Shown here: positions 15,689-22,793 of the stretch, piece by piece
How the letters are laid out: the number at the start of each line of letters is the position of its first letter
How positions within the stretch are numbered: the stretch's first letter is position 1
NCBI GenBank assembly: GCA_049800095.1
Contig: JBARJD010000121.1
Span: 1-29,306 of the forward strand
Length of the DNA stretch: 29,306 nucleotides
Source of the DNA: JAKIWV01 sp049800095
Lineage (GTDB): Archaea > Thermoplasmatota > Thermoplasmata > Lutacidiplasmatales > UBA184
Direction: 5' to 3'
Position numbers and translations under genes: made by a program
Notes under the pieces: model-generated
Databases searched by the model: none
What the model saw: only the letters and a program-made list of their open reading frames with translations
What the model was told of the DNA's origin: nothing

Positions 15689-16825
15689 ATGGAATTCGAA
15701 ACGCTCCAGCTTCTCCCGATGGCTTCGAGCCACCGGGGCTCGCTCTCGCCGGGATGCGAACAGTGTCAGGAGGGGAAGAAGCTCGTACTGTTCGTGACGG
15801 GGTTGTGCCGCTTCCGATGCTTCTACTGCCCCGTGTCGGAGCGCCGAAACCAGATCGACGTGACGTACGCCAATGAGCGGCTGGTCCGGACCGACGCCGA
15901 CGTCCTCGATGAAGCCCGAGCGATCGGCGCCGCCGGCACCGGAATCACGGGCGGAGATCCGCTCGGCGTGATCGACCGGACGGTCCACTACGTACAATTG
16001 CTGAAGGCCGAGTTTGGTCCTGAGCATCATATCCACCTCTACACCCACGAACCCAACCCGGAGAAGCTCCAGCGACTCGCCCGGGTCGGACTGGACGAGT
16101 TCCGATTGCACATTCCGCACTACCTGTGGGGCTCGTTGGACAGCCATGGGTCGGCGTACCGGGACGTGCTCTCCGCGGCTCCGTCGTGGGGGATTCGTCG
16201 GGGGGTGGAGATCCCGGTCCTCCCCGAGAAGGAGAAGGAGCTCCGCCGACTGCTTCGTTCGCTGGACCGATTGCATCTGGATTTCATCAATCTCAACGAG
16301 ATGGAATTTTCGTCGACCAACGAGTCCGCCCTCCATGGCCACGGTTATCGCGTCGACGCTTGGAACGGTTGGGGGGTCAAGGGCAGCCGGGCGACGGCGG
16401 AGAAGATCGTGCGCGAGATGCGTCTCTCCACCCCGCTGCACTACTGTTCTTCTCGGTTCAAGGACAGCGTCCAACTCCGCAAGCGACTCCTGCGCCGGGC
16501 CGAGCGGACGGCACCTGCCTTCGCCGACCGGACGGAGGACGGCACGATCCTCCTGGGCATCGTCGAGGCCGAGGATGACCTGCAATTGCCCCGCGTCGTC
16601 GAAGCGATCGGGTCGGTCGGCCGCGTCCCGGCGGCAGACTACCGCGTCGATACGGCCCGGCGGCGGGTGGAGCTGGCACCGGAGCGGCTGCGTCGCTTCG
16701 CCCGACGGCTTCGTTTTCCCGCCTTTGCCGTCGAGGTGTACCCCACGGAGGACGCGCTCGAGGTCGAGCGTACCCCCCTCAACTCCGCCGCCTTTCCCTC
16801 GATCCGCACCGGCGGCGGTCGGTAG
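15689..16825 (+). CDS. Radical SAM protein of the PflA-related archaeal type (COG2108-like)
   Basis: A 378-residue radical SAM protein. The AdoMet 4Fe-4S motif is C40, C44, C47 in TGLCRFRCFYCPV, and the GGD loop is ITGGDPLG near 86-93. A separate CxxC lies upstream (C23, C26 in PGCEQCQEG). This N-terminal arrangement, followed by DVTYANERLV, matches my memory of the uncharacterised archaeal proteins related to pyruvate formate-lyase activase. The C-terminal region (PLHYCSSRFKDSVQLRKRL, then EVYPTEDALEVERT) also belongs to that group. The reaction is unknown. It stands alone on the plus strand, and its last 187 nt overlap an opposite-strand open frame. Confidence 0.85.
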   Translation: MEFETLQLLPMASSHRGSLSPGCEQCQEGKKLVLFVTGLCRFRCFYCPVSERRNQIDVTYANERLVRTDADVLDEARAIGAAGTGITGGDPLGVIDRTVHYVQLLKAEFGPEHHIHLYTHEPNPEKLQRLARVGLDEFRLHIPHYLWGSLDSHGSAYRDVLSAAPSWGIRRGVEIPVLPEKEKELRRLLRSLDRLHLDFINLNEMEFSSTNESALHGHGYRVDAWNGWGVKGSRATAEKIVREMRLSTPLHYCSSRFKDSVQLRKRLLRRAERTAPAFADRTEDGTILLGIVEAEDDLQLPRVVEAIGSVGRVPAADYRVDTARRRVELAPERLRRFARRLRFPAFAVEVYPTEDALEVERTPLNSAAFPSIRTGGGR

Positions 16826-16998
16826 TTCTCGTCGCAAACGTGGCTTCCGTGGGTTAGATACCGGACATCGCCCCGTTGGTGCTTCAGCGAGCAGGGTCCC
16901 CATCCGTCGTCCTCGGCACCGTACCACATCGGGCAATCCCTGCAGTGTAGCGTCGTCCCACCAGGTCCGAGGTCGTTCGTCAGGTTAGACGGCGTCAC
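16639..16998 (-). CDS. Small cysteine-rich protein translationally coupled to folD
   Basis: A 119-residue frame whose GTG at 16998 overlaps the folD stop as GTGA. The first ~57 residues look real: LHCRDCPMWYGAEDDGWGPC (C19, C22, C36), then SLKHQRGD and HVCDENY (C55), a four-cysteine pattern suited to binding zinc or iron. The last ~60 residues are Ser/Arg-rich low complexity and antisense to the 3' end of the radical SAM gene, so they may be poorly conserved tail. I do not recognise a named family. A metal-binding small protein co-translated with a folate enzyme is the supported description. A frameshift that hides an earlier natural stop is possible. Confidence 0.65.
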   Translation of the reverse strand: MTPSNLTNDLGPGGTTLHCRDCPMWYGAEDDGWGPCSLKHQRGDVRYLTHGSHVCDENYRPPPVRIEGKAAELRGVRSTSSASSVGYTSTAKAGKRSRRAKRRSRSGASSTRRRAVSTR

Positions 16999-17891
16999 GA
17001 TGGCCCTCCACAGAGCATCTCCCAGCCAGCAATCACGTTCGACATGAGTTGCGCCACCGTGACGGGCCCCACGCCCCCGGGTACCGGGGTGATCGCGTCG
17101 ACCCACCCCTCGAGGGCAGCCGCGTCGGCATCACCGACGGCTCGTACACCCGACGTCGACGACGAGTCTGGCACACTGCTCAAGCCCACGTCCACGACGA
17201 CGGCGCCCTTCGGGATGACATCGCGCGTGAGGAGGCCCGGGACCCCGGCGCAGCTCACGATCACGTCGTTCGTTGCGAGAGTCTCACCGAGTCGTGGCGT
17301 ACGCGAGTGGGTCACCGTCACAGTGGCGTCACCCGATTCTCCCCGTCCGCCCAGGAGAAGAGCCAGCGGCAAACCCACTGTAGAGGATCGACCGACGACG
17401 GCCACGCGGTGACCGCGCGGCGAGATCGCGTAATGGTGAAGGATCTGGAGGACCGCGAGCGCGACGGCGGGCGCGTGGAGCGGCCGCCCCTCCACGAGTC
17501 TTCCGAGATTCAACGACCCGACGCCATCCACGTCCTTTTCCGGTGAGAGCTCGTCTACGATAGCCTGGAAATCCACCCCCTTCGGAAGGGGATGCTGCAC
17601 GAGAACGGCGTGGACCGACGTGTCTGCCTCGAGCGCTCGGATTCGCTCCCGGAGCTGAGCGGTGGTCGCGGCCCCCGGCATCGCGACGTCCCGGAACTCG
17701 ATGCCCACCGTTCGAGCGATGCGCTCCTGTTGCTTGAGGTAGAATGAAAAGGGCCCGGCGGAACCCAAATGAACGCTCGCGAGCGTAGGAGTGGGTGCGT
17801 TGCCCCCCCGGTGGCGAATCCGCAAACCCACGTTCTGAAGCAGCAAATCGCCCACAGGCTTGCCGTACAATTGACGCGTCAGGATTTCCAC
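16995..17891 (-). CDS. folD: Methylenetetrahydrofolate dehydrogenase (FolD family) with altered cyclohydrolase site
   Basis: A 298-residue FolD-family protein, start GTG 17891. Recognisable motifs are HAVLVQHPLPKGVD (94-107), SPEKDVDG (116-123), the Rossmann VAVVGRSSTVGLP (163-175) and the C-terminal ITPVPGGVGPVTVA. FolD normally interconverts methylene-, methenyl- and formyl-tetrahydrofolate. In the active-site helix the usual Tyr-X3-Lys is Y51 followed by Q55 (FSFYLKQQER), so the lysine central to cyclohydrolase chemistry is missing. The normal PCTP segment is also changed (PLHAPAVA). Dehydrogenase activity may remain, judging from the retained Gln99 and Asp122. A CTAAAGTA box at about 17923-17930 may be the promoter. 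Confidence 0.9.
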   Translation of the reverse strand: MEILTRQLYGKPVGDLLLQNVGLRIRHRGGNAPTPTLASVHLGSAGPFSFYLKQQERIARTVGIEFRDVAMPGAATTAQLRERIRALEADTSVHAVLVQHPLPKGVDFQAIVDELSPEKDVDGVGSLNLGRLVEGRPLHAPAVALAVLQILHHYAISPRGHRVAVVGRSSTVGLPLALLLGGRGESGDATVTVTHSRTPRLGETLATNDVIVSCAGVPGLLTRDVIPKGAVVVDVGLSSVPDSSSTSGVRAVGDADAAALEGWVDAITPVPGGVGPVTVAQLMSNVIAGWEMLCGGPS

Positions 17892-18043
17892 CCGTAAGCG
17901 AGGTTCTCAATCACCGGGTAGTCGTACTTTAGGGCGAGCTATCCGTGTGCGACCCGGAGGAAGGTCGGTCTCAGCTCGTCGCTCGAAAGCCCCCATCCGT
18001 CCTCCGTCCCGTCAGACCGGTCGATGAGGCGCCAGCGAAATCA

Positions 18044-18049
18044 TATATA
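18044..18049 (+). promoter_or_regulatory. TATA box of the lonB operon
   Basis: TATATA within AATCATATATACGG, centred 28 nt before GTG 18075. It is the clearest TATA box of the window and decides the lonB start, because the longer open frame from 18024 would begin upstream of the box. Confidence 0.65.
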
Positions 18050-18074
18050 CGGCCCTACCCTCGTTTCGATTGAA

Positions 18075-20141
18075 GTGGCCACCCCGGGGAACCAGAGGAC
18101 AATTTCGGGGGCAGATACGCCAGATGAAACACCACCAGCCGATACCGCCGTTCCCGTAACGGCGACCACGGGCTCCGACGAGCTCGAAGCGTGGGGGAAG
18201 AGCCTAACTTACCAGAGCACAGCACAGCTCGAGGTTCCCCCGAAGCTCATCGACCAAGTCATTGGTCAGGATGAGGCCGTCGAGGTCGCCAAGAAGGCCG
18301 CGGCCCAAAAGCGGCACATGATCTTGATCGGCGAACCCGGGACGGGCAAAAGCATGCTCGGGCGGGCCATGACGGATTTCCTCCCTAAGGAGCAGCTCCA
18401 AGACATCCTCGCCTACGCCAACAGCGAGGACTCCAACGAGCCCAAGATCCGCGTAGTTCCCGCGGGGAAGGGAAAGGAGATCGTTGCGGCACAGAAGCTC
18501 GAAGCGGCGCAACGCAAGGAGCAGCGGACGATCTTCCTCGTGGTCGCCGCGCTGCTAGTGCTTGCTCTTACGGCGTGGATTGTGTGGACCTCCCACGATT
18601 ACGACGCCATCCTGATCGGTATCCTGGTAATCATCATCCTCTGGGCCGTGGTCCGGTTCGGGTCCGGCCGTGATTCGGGCGGGGTCGGTGTCGCGAAACT
18701 GCTCGTCACGCATTCGCCGGACGAACGTCCACCCTTCATCGACGCCACGGGCGCGCACGCCGGGGCGCTTTTGGGCGACGTGAAGCACGACCCATTCCAG
18801 TCGGGTGGACTCGAGACGCCGCCCCACGAGCGGGTCGAGATCGGCGCCATCCACAAGGCCAACGGCGGCGTCCTCTTCATCGACGAGATCAACCTGCTCA
18901 AGATCGAGAGCCAGCATTCGCTGCTCACCGCCCTGCAGGAGAAGAAATTCCCTATCGTCGGTCAGTCAGAGCGGTCCGCCGGCGCGATGGTCAAGACCGA
19001 GCCCGTGCCGTGCGACTTTGTCCTCGTGGCGGCGGGTAACGTCGATAGCGTGCAGACCATGCACCCGGCGCTTCGGTCCCGGATCCGGGGCTACGGGTAC
19101 GAACTCTACGTTAACACCACGATGGCCGACACTCCGGACAATCGGATGAAGCTGGTCCGATTCGTCGCGCAGGAGGTCGTCAAAGACAAGAAGATACCCC
19201 ACTTCAACCCCGGCGCGACCGTCGAGGTCATTCGCGAGGCGCAACGGCGCGCGGGTCGCAGCGGCCAACTCACTCTCCGCCTCCGGGAGCTCGGGGGCCT
19301 CGTGCGGGTCGCCGGAGACATTGCCAACTCGGAGAGCGCCACGGTCGTCGCTGCGGAGCACGTCGTTCGGGCCAAGCGGGCGAGCCGGTCGCTTGAACAA
19401 CAGATCGCGGACCGCTACATCGAGCGGCGCCGCGAATACCGGATGTTCAACACCGAAGGCGCGGCCGTAGGGATGGTCAACGGCCTGGCCGCGATCAACG
19501 CCCAGACCGGCATGGCGGAGTTCTCTGGGATTGTCTTGCCGATCGTCGCGGAGGTCACCCCGGCCCAAACCAAGGACGGCGGAGTGGTCGTCGCAACGGG
19601 CAAGCTCGGAGAGATCGCCAAAGAAGCCGTGCAGAACGTCAGCGCTTTGATCAAGAAGTACACCGGCGAGGACATCTCTCGTTACGACATTCACATTCAG
19701 TTCGTCGGCACCTCCGATGGCGTCGAGGGCGACTCCGCCTCGGTCTCGATCGCGACGGCGGTCATCAGCGCCCTGGAAGGCGTGCCGGTTGACCAGTCTC
19801 TCGCGATGACCGGTTCCCTGTCCGTCCGCGGTCAGGTGCTCCCAGTCGGAGGCGTGACCGCCAAGGTGGAGGCGGCGGCCGATGCCGGCCTGAAGCGCGT
19901 GCTGGTCCCCGCGGACAACCTTTCCGACCTCGTCCTGGAAAGCCGCTACCTCAACCTGATCGAGGTCATACCGGTCGACACGCTCCGCGACGTGCTCCGA
20001 TACGCCCTCGTCGGGCAGACGGCAAAGAAGGACTCGTTGCTGGAACGCCTCGCCGCCATGGTCCACGCCACCTCGCGGATCGACGTGCCGGCCACGTCGC
20101 CGGCGGGGACCCCGTCGGGTCGTCCGGCGGCGGGATCGTGA
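18075..20141 (+). CDS. lonB: Archaeal membrane-anchored ATP-dependent protease LonB
   Basis: A 688-residue LonB from GTG 18075. The AAA+ domain has Walker A GEPGTGKS (86-93) and Walker B GGVLFIDEIN (264-273). As in archaeal LonB, two membrane helices (about 152-171 and 178-195) are inserted between them. The C-terminal protease domain has catalytic Ser554 in GDSASVS and Lys597 in GGVTAKVEA. LonB is the main membrane-bound quality-control protease of archaea, degrading misfolded proteins on the cytoplasmic face. The start was set from the TATA box spacing; the upstream extension reads as non-family sequence. Its stop overlaps the GTG of a small cysteine-rich gene (GTGA), and nadM follows, making a three-gene unit. 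Confidence 0.96.
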   Translation: MATPGNQRTISGADTPDETPPADTAVPVTATTGSDELEAWGKSLTYQSTAQLEVPPKLIDQVIGQDEAVEVAKKAAAQKRHMILIGEPGTGKSMLGRAMTDFLPKEQLQDILAYANSEDSNEPKIRVVPAGKGKEIVAAQKLEAAQRKEQRTIFLVVAALLVLALTAWIVWTSHDYDAILIGILVIIILWAVVRFGSGRDSGGVGVAKLLVTHSPDERPPFIDATGAHAGALLGDVKHDPFQSGGLETPPHERVEIGAIHKANGGVLFIDEINLLKIESQHSLLTALQEKKFPIVGQSERSAGAMVKTEPVPCDFVLVAAGNVDSVQTMHPALRSRIRGYGYELYVNTTMADTPDNRMKLVRFVAQEVVKDKKIPHFNPGATVEVIREAQRRAGRSGQLTLRLRELGGLVRVAGDIANSESATVVAAEHVVRAKRASRSLEQQIADRYIERRREYRMFNTEGAAVGMVNGLAAINAQTGMAEFSGIVLPIVAEVTPAQTKDGGVVVATGKLGEIAKEAVQNVSALIKKYTGEDISRYDIHIQFVGTSDGVEGDSASVSIATAVISALEGVPVDQSLAMTGSLSVRGQVLPVGGVTAKVEAAADAGLKRVLVPADNLSDLVLESRYLNLIEVIPVDTLRDVLRYALVGQTAKKDSLLERLAAMVHATSRIDVPATSPAGTPSGRPAAGS

Positions 20142-20395
20142 AAGGCGCCACCCGCGTACCCTCGCACCGAGGTTGGGAGCACGCGACCCGGGGCTCCTCG
20201 TTCTCGGTCAACCCCGCTCCGGAGGAGGCGCCGACAGAGGACCGGTTCGTGAACCGTCCCTGCTACGAGTTCAACGGCATGCTCGCGCGCGGTATGGACG
20301 ACACGCACTGCCGGCATTGCCGGCACTACCTCACGGCTCGGTGCCCACACATCGACGAGTTCTTGGACGACGTCGAGGACCTCGAGCCCGAGTAG
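20138..20395 (+). CDS. Small cysteine-rich protein coupled to lonB
   Basis: An 85-residue protein whose GTG overlaps the lonB stop codon. The N-terminal half is Pro/Ser/Glu-rich and probably disordered. The C-terminal half has RPCYEF, DDTHCRHCRHYLTARCPH and an acidic end (FLDDVEDLEPE). Four Cys and several His (PCYEF, CRHCRHY, CPH) fit a small zinc- or iron-binding fold. The family is not known to me. Tight coupling to lonB and a 13-nt gap to the NMN adenylyltransferase gene make real expression likely; an adaptor or regulator of the protease is speculation. Confidence 0.72.
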   Translation: MKGATRVPSHRGWEHATRGSSFSVNPAPEEAPTEDRFVNRPCYEFNGMLARGMDDTHCRHCRHYLTARCPHIDEFLDDVEDLEPE

Positions 20396-20408
20396 GCCGG
20401 GGGACGTC

Positions 20409-20951
20409 GTGACCGGACTGATTGTCGGTCGTTTCCAGCCGTTCCACTTAGGTCATCTCGCCATGGTCTCCTGCCTTCGCCGGGCGCAGCCCGTGGCCCG
20501 GCTCGTCCTCGCGGTCGGGAGCGCCCAGGAATCTTTCACACCGGAAAATCCATTCACCGCGGGGGAACGGGTCGAGATGATCCAACGGTCGCTCTCCGAG
20601 GCCGAGATCGACGGGTGCCTTCCGGTACCCGTGGCTGACATCCACCAACACGCCCAGTGGGCGGCCTATCTCCGCGGATTACTCCCCCCCTTCGACGTGG
20701 TCTATACCAACAATCCGCTCACCCGATTGTTGTTCGAGCGGGATCGGATCCGAGTCGAATCGCCCGCGCTCGTCGACCGGGAGAAATTGCAGGGAGTCGT
20801 GGTCCGCCGCCGGCTCGTTCAGGGGATCGGCTGGCAGGAGCTCGTTCCCCCCGCCGTGGGTCGTTACCTCGAAGAAATTGGGGCGCCCGACCGGGTCCGG
20901 CGGATCGCGGAACGCGACGCCGCTTCGGCGGCCTCTCCGCCGCCCTCCTGA
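20409..20951 (+). CDS. nadM: Nicotinamide-nucleotide adenylyltransferase (archaeal NadM type)
   Basis: A 180-residue nucleotidyltransferase that makes NAD+ from NMN and ATP. The N-terminal GRFQPFHLGHL (7-17) contains the HxGH motif, followed by VGSAQESFTPENPFTAGERVEM, typical of archaeal NMNAT. The middle VVYTNNPLTRLLF and RRRLVQGIGWQELVPPAV also fit. The C-terminus carries an Ala/Ser/Pro-rich tail of about 15 residues beyond the usual end. It starts at GTG 20409 and is the third gene of the lonB unit. The tRNA-Thr gene follows with its own TATA box. Confidence 0.94.
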   Translation: MTGLIVGRFQPFHLGHLAMVSCLRRAQPVARLVLAVGSAQESFTPENPFTAGERVEMIQRSLSEAEIDGCLPVPVADIHQHAQWAAYLRGLLPPFDVVYTNNPLTRLLFERDRIRVESPALVDREKLQGVVVRRRLVQGIGWQELVPPAVGRYLEEIGAPDRVRRIAERDAASAASPPPS

Positions 20952-20965
20952 GCGAGTCTGGGCCT

Positions 20966-20981
20966 GCCACCGGGCGGTGGC
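20966..20981. repeat. Palindrome made of the two tRNA-Thr acceptor-stem halves
   Basis: GCCACCG, a 2-nt spacer GG, then CGGTGGC. These 7-mers are exactly the 5' and 3' acceptor-stem strands of the tRNA-Thr 45 nt downstream. In RNA it would form a short hairpin and might end nadM transcription, but no T-run follows. The identity with the tRNA could be a remnant of a duplicated, internally deleted tRNA, or chance. Confidence 0.5.
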
Positions 20982-20993
20982 CTCGCACTACGG

Positions 20994-20999
20994 TTATAG
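20994..20999 (+). promoter_or_regulatory. TATA box of the tRNA-Thr gene
   Basis: TTATAG within CGGTTATAGGAGG, centred about 29 nt before the first base of the tRNA, the spacing expected for initiation at or very near the mature 5' end. Confidence 0.5.
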
Positions 21000-21025
21000 G
21001 AGGGACTTCCTCGTCCCCGCGTCGT

Positions 21026-21098
21026 GCCACCGTAGCTCAGTTGGCAGAGCAGCTGATTCGTAATCAGCAGGTCGAGGGTTCAAGTCCCTCCGGTGGCT
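21026..21098 (+). tRNA. tRNA-Thr (anticodon CGT)
   Basis: A complete 73-nt cloverleaf. Acceptor strands GCCACCG and CGGTGGC pair fully. The D arm is GCTC/GAGC with an 8-nt loop, the anticodon arm is GCTGA-TTCGTAA-TCAGC with anticodon CGT, the variable segment is AGGTC, and the T arm is GAGGG-TTCAAGT-CCCTC. The discriminator is T, usual for archaeal tRNA-Thr. No intron is present and no CCA is encoded. It decodes ACG. The 3' end is repeated partially at 21922 and 22759. Confidence 0.97.
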
Positions 21099-21099
21099 G
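21085..21099 (+). repeat. tRNA-Thr 3' end, copy 1 of a dispersed direct repeat (putative attB-like site)
   Basis: TCCCTCCGGTGGCTG covers the T-arm/acceptor end of the tRNA plus one downstream base. Partial copies in the same orientation lie at 21922-21933 and 22759-22773. tRNA 3' ends are the usual targets of archaeal and bacterial tyrosine integrases. Confidence 0.55.
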
Positions 21100-21215
21100 A
21101 GGATTCCCCCGTTCCCGGGCGAAAACTGTGTCCCCTGATACGGGCCCCCCGCCGAATGAGCTCCGTTTACCTTAGCCCACAAGTCGGCAGGATACGTGTC
21201 GCGTAGTAAGAGTGA

Positions 21216-21220
21216 TATAT
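21216..21220 (+). promoter_or_regulatory. TATA-like box of the toxin-antitoxin pair
   Basis: TATAT inside the palindrome GATATATC, about 36 nt before the antitoxin ATG. The palindrome could also be the site where an AbrB-type antitoxin represses its own promoter. Confidence 0.4.
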
Positions 21221-21253
21221 CGATAGGCTAATCGTTACCCTGAGGTTTAGTCG

Positions 21254-21463
21254 ATGGATACTGTGACGGTCTCGCAGAAGTATCAAGTGGTGATCCCTGA
21301 GCGAGTTCGCGAGGAGTTTCACATTCGGGCGGGAGACAAGATGGCAGTCATCGTGAAGCATGGTATCCTTCACTACGTCCCCGTTCGTCCGTTCGAACAG
21401 ACCAAGGGAATGACTCCCGGGCTGGATACGAAGGGCCTGCGCGACAAACACGATCGCTTCTAG
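21254..21463 (+). CDS. AbrB/SpoVT-type antitoxin (VapB-like)
   Basis: A 69-residue protein with an N-terminal swapped-hairpin AbrB domain: TVTVSQKYQVVIPERVREEF, then IRAGDKMAVIV. The VSxKYQVVIP core is characteristic. The C-terminal ~25 residues would wrap the toxin. It lies 15 nt before a PIN-domain gene, the classic VapBC order. It likely neutralises the toxin and represses its own operon. Base composition around this pair looks less GC-rich than in the neighbouring core genes, consistent with acquisition. Confidence 0.88.
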   Translation: MDTVTVSQKYQVVIPERVREEFHIRAGDKMAVIVKHGILHYVPVRPFEQTKGMTPGLDTKGLRDKHDRF

Positions 21464-21478
21464 AGGTCGTGAAAGCCT

Positions 21479-21850
21479 TTGATCTCTATCGACAGTTACG
21501 GGTGGATTGAAAGGTTCGGTGGAGGGCCGAAGCAAGCGCAGTACAACCGCGTGATCGATGCGGTCCCCCCAACTGAGATCCTAACCTCGGCCGTAACGGT
21601 GTATGAAGTATACAAAAAGGCGAAGGCTTTCCGGGGCGAACACGCGGCCCTGGAGGATGTTGCCGCGCTCGGGCAGACCCTCTTGATGCCGATAGACCAA
21701 GAGATCGCATTGGCGGCCGCCGATTACAGCCTTGAACATGGACTTCACTTTTCGGACGCCCTGATTTATGCCACCGCCCGGCGGCATCATGCGGACCTAT
21801 ACACGAGTGATACCGCCTTGAAGCCCCTTCCCGGAGTCCGGTTTATCTAG
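21479..21850 (+). CDS. PIN-domain ribonuclease toxin (VapC-like)
   Basis: A 123-residue PIN domain. The acidic metal-binding residues are visible: D5 in ISIDSYGWIE, E43 in VYEVYKKA, D93 in HFSDALIYATA and D111 in LYTSD. The length is typical of VapC. Such toxins cut tRNA or rRNA when freed from the antitoxin. The only start in frame near the antitoxin stop is TTG 21479. All catalytic residues are intact, so the toxin is probably functional. It ends 72 nt before a partial repeat of the tRNA-Thr 3' end. Confidence 0.88.
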   Translation: MISIDSYGWIERFGGGPKQAQYNRVIDAVPPTEILTSAVTVYEVYKKAKAFRGEHAALEDVAALGQTLLMPIDQEIALAAADYSLEHGLHFSDALIYATARRHHADLYTSDTALKPLPGVRFI

Positions 21851-21921
21851 GAACAAGATGGACCTGCAGCCGGAAGCGGTTGAGTGGAGCCGGGAAGGGA
21901 CTGGAACCTTTCTCCTAGGCT

Positions 21922-21933
21922 CTCCGGTGGCTG
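21922..21933 (+). repeat. Partial copy 2 of the tRNA-Thr 3' end
   Basis: CTCCGGTGGCTG is identical to tRNA positions 21088-21099. It bounds a segment of about 820 bp that contains exactly the toxin-antitoxin pair, as expected for an attachment-site duplication. Confidence 0.5.
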
Positions 21934-22110
21934 CTTTCTTCGCCAAGCTGGCCTCAGGGCGATTTGCAATGAAGTGTGGCCCGCCCGGAGCGACGCCTTA
22001 AGCGAGAACAATACCGTCTGTTCGAAAAGGTCCGTTACGCAGGGACCGCGCCGTAGCGGAGTCAGGGCGCGGAATCCCAACAGGGTCCCTGATTCGGTCC
22101 GCGAACACGA

Positions 22111-22118
22111 AATATTTT
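22111..22118 (+). promoter_or_regulatory. TATA box of the VOC protein gene
   Basis: AATATTTT, centred about 30 nt before ATG 22145, consistent with a leaderless or nearly leaderless transcript. Confidence 0.45.
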
Positions 22119-22144
22119 GGTAGCTTCCCCTCTTCCTGCACTCC

Positions 22145-22519
22145 ATGAAGATCAAGGGAATCGCATGGGTGGGCGTGAAGACCGACCGATTCGAGATGAT
22201 GCGGATGTTTTGCAAGAACGTGTTGAATCTGAGCGAAGCCCTCGAACAGTCTGACTTCGCCGTCTTCCGGGCCGGGGAGCACGACAAGTTCGAAATCTTT
22301 GGACCTGCCGGGCCGGGCCACCCAGCCGGGTTCGCATCCAACCGGGTTGTCTCCGGGTTCGAGGTAGACGATATCGAGGCGGCAAGGCAGGAGCTTCATC
22401 GTGCCGGAATCGAACTCATCGGTGACCTCGTTCGGGTTTCGTTAGGCGGCGCTTGGCAGCTATTTCGTGGCCCCGACGGCTTGGTGTACGAACTTACCTA
22501 CATTCCAGAGTCCCGCTGA
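22145..22519 (+). CDS. VOC (glyoxalase/bleomycin-resistance fold) family protein
   Basis: A 124-residue single-module VOC protein. The two beta-alpha-beta-beta-beta units can be followed: KIKGIAWVGVKTDRFEMMRMFCKNVLNL with FAVFRAG and KFEIFGP, then VSGFEVDDIEAARQELHRAGIELIG ending in QLFRGPDGLVYELTYIP. The C-terminal F-x-x-PDGxxYEL is typical. The first metal ligand position is not an obvious His, so it may not be a lyase. Substrate is unknown; such genes often serve detoxification. It is monocistronic with its own TATA box, between two tRNA-end repeats. Confidence 0.82.
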   Translation: MKIKGIAWVGVKTDRFEMMRMFCKNVLNLSEALEQSDFAVFRAGEHDKFEIFGPAGPGHPAGFASNRVVSGFEVDDIEAARQELHRAGIELIGDLVRVSLGGAWQLFRGPDGLVYELTYIPESR

Positions 22520-22793
22520 ACCAGCGAGGGGGCAACCCGTCCGTTTTGAGCGGCCCCCCGGCCAAGCCGGAAGGAATCCCTCTCGCCGAATTCGATCGAA
22601 AGTATCGTCGGTGAGGAGGACTTGCGCCTAGGATCGCGCCCCACGGAGGGCCTAGAACCCATTTTCCTAACGCGACGTGGGGGCCCGGGTCTGGTTCGGG
22701 GACCCGCGGACAGTCCTCACCGGGGACAGGCCAGTGAAAGTTCTACGCTTCGATGTCATCCCTCCAGTGGCTGGCGGAATCGACCCGCGGAGA
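22520..22793. other. Intergenic stretch holding the third tRNA-end repeat
   Basis: About 274 nt between the VOC gene and the end of the convergent SDR gene. Short open frames here (22622-22825, 22677-22904) show no recognisable motif and run antisense into the SDR gene. Apart from the repeat at 22759-22773 I see nothing definite. Confidence 0.45.
22759..22773 (+). repeat. Partial copy 3 of the tRNA-Thr 3' end
   Basis: TCCCTCCAGTGGCTG differs from tRNA positions 21085-21099 at one base (A for G). Together with copy 2 it bounds a second segment of about 840 bp containing the VOC gene. Confidence 0.45.

Larger units (their letters stand above)
21851..22144. other. Intergenic stretch between the toxin gene and the VOC gene
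   Basis: About 294 nt without a convincing gene. A 79-residue plus-strand frame (21884-22123) has no recognisable pattern. The stretch contains the second partial tRNA-Thr repeat (21922-21933) and the promoter of the next gene. The rest may be decayed sequence from an inserted element. Confidence 0.5.

Noticed and set aside
14788..15876. A 362-residue plus-strand open frame
   Set aside because: It runs antisense to the TGT and glycosylase genes and overlaps the radical SAM start; the composition is that of a shadow frame.
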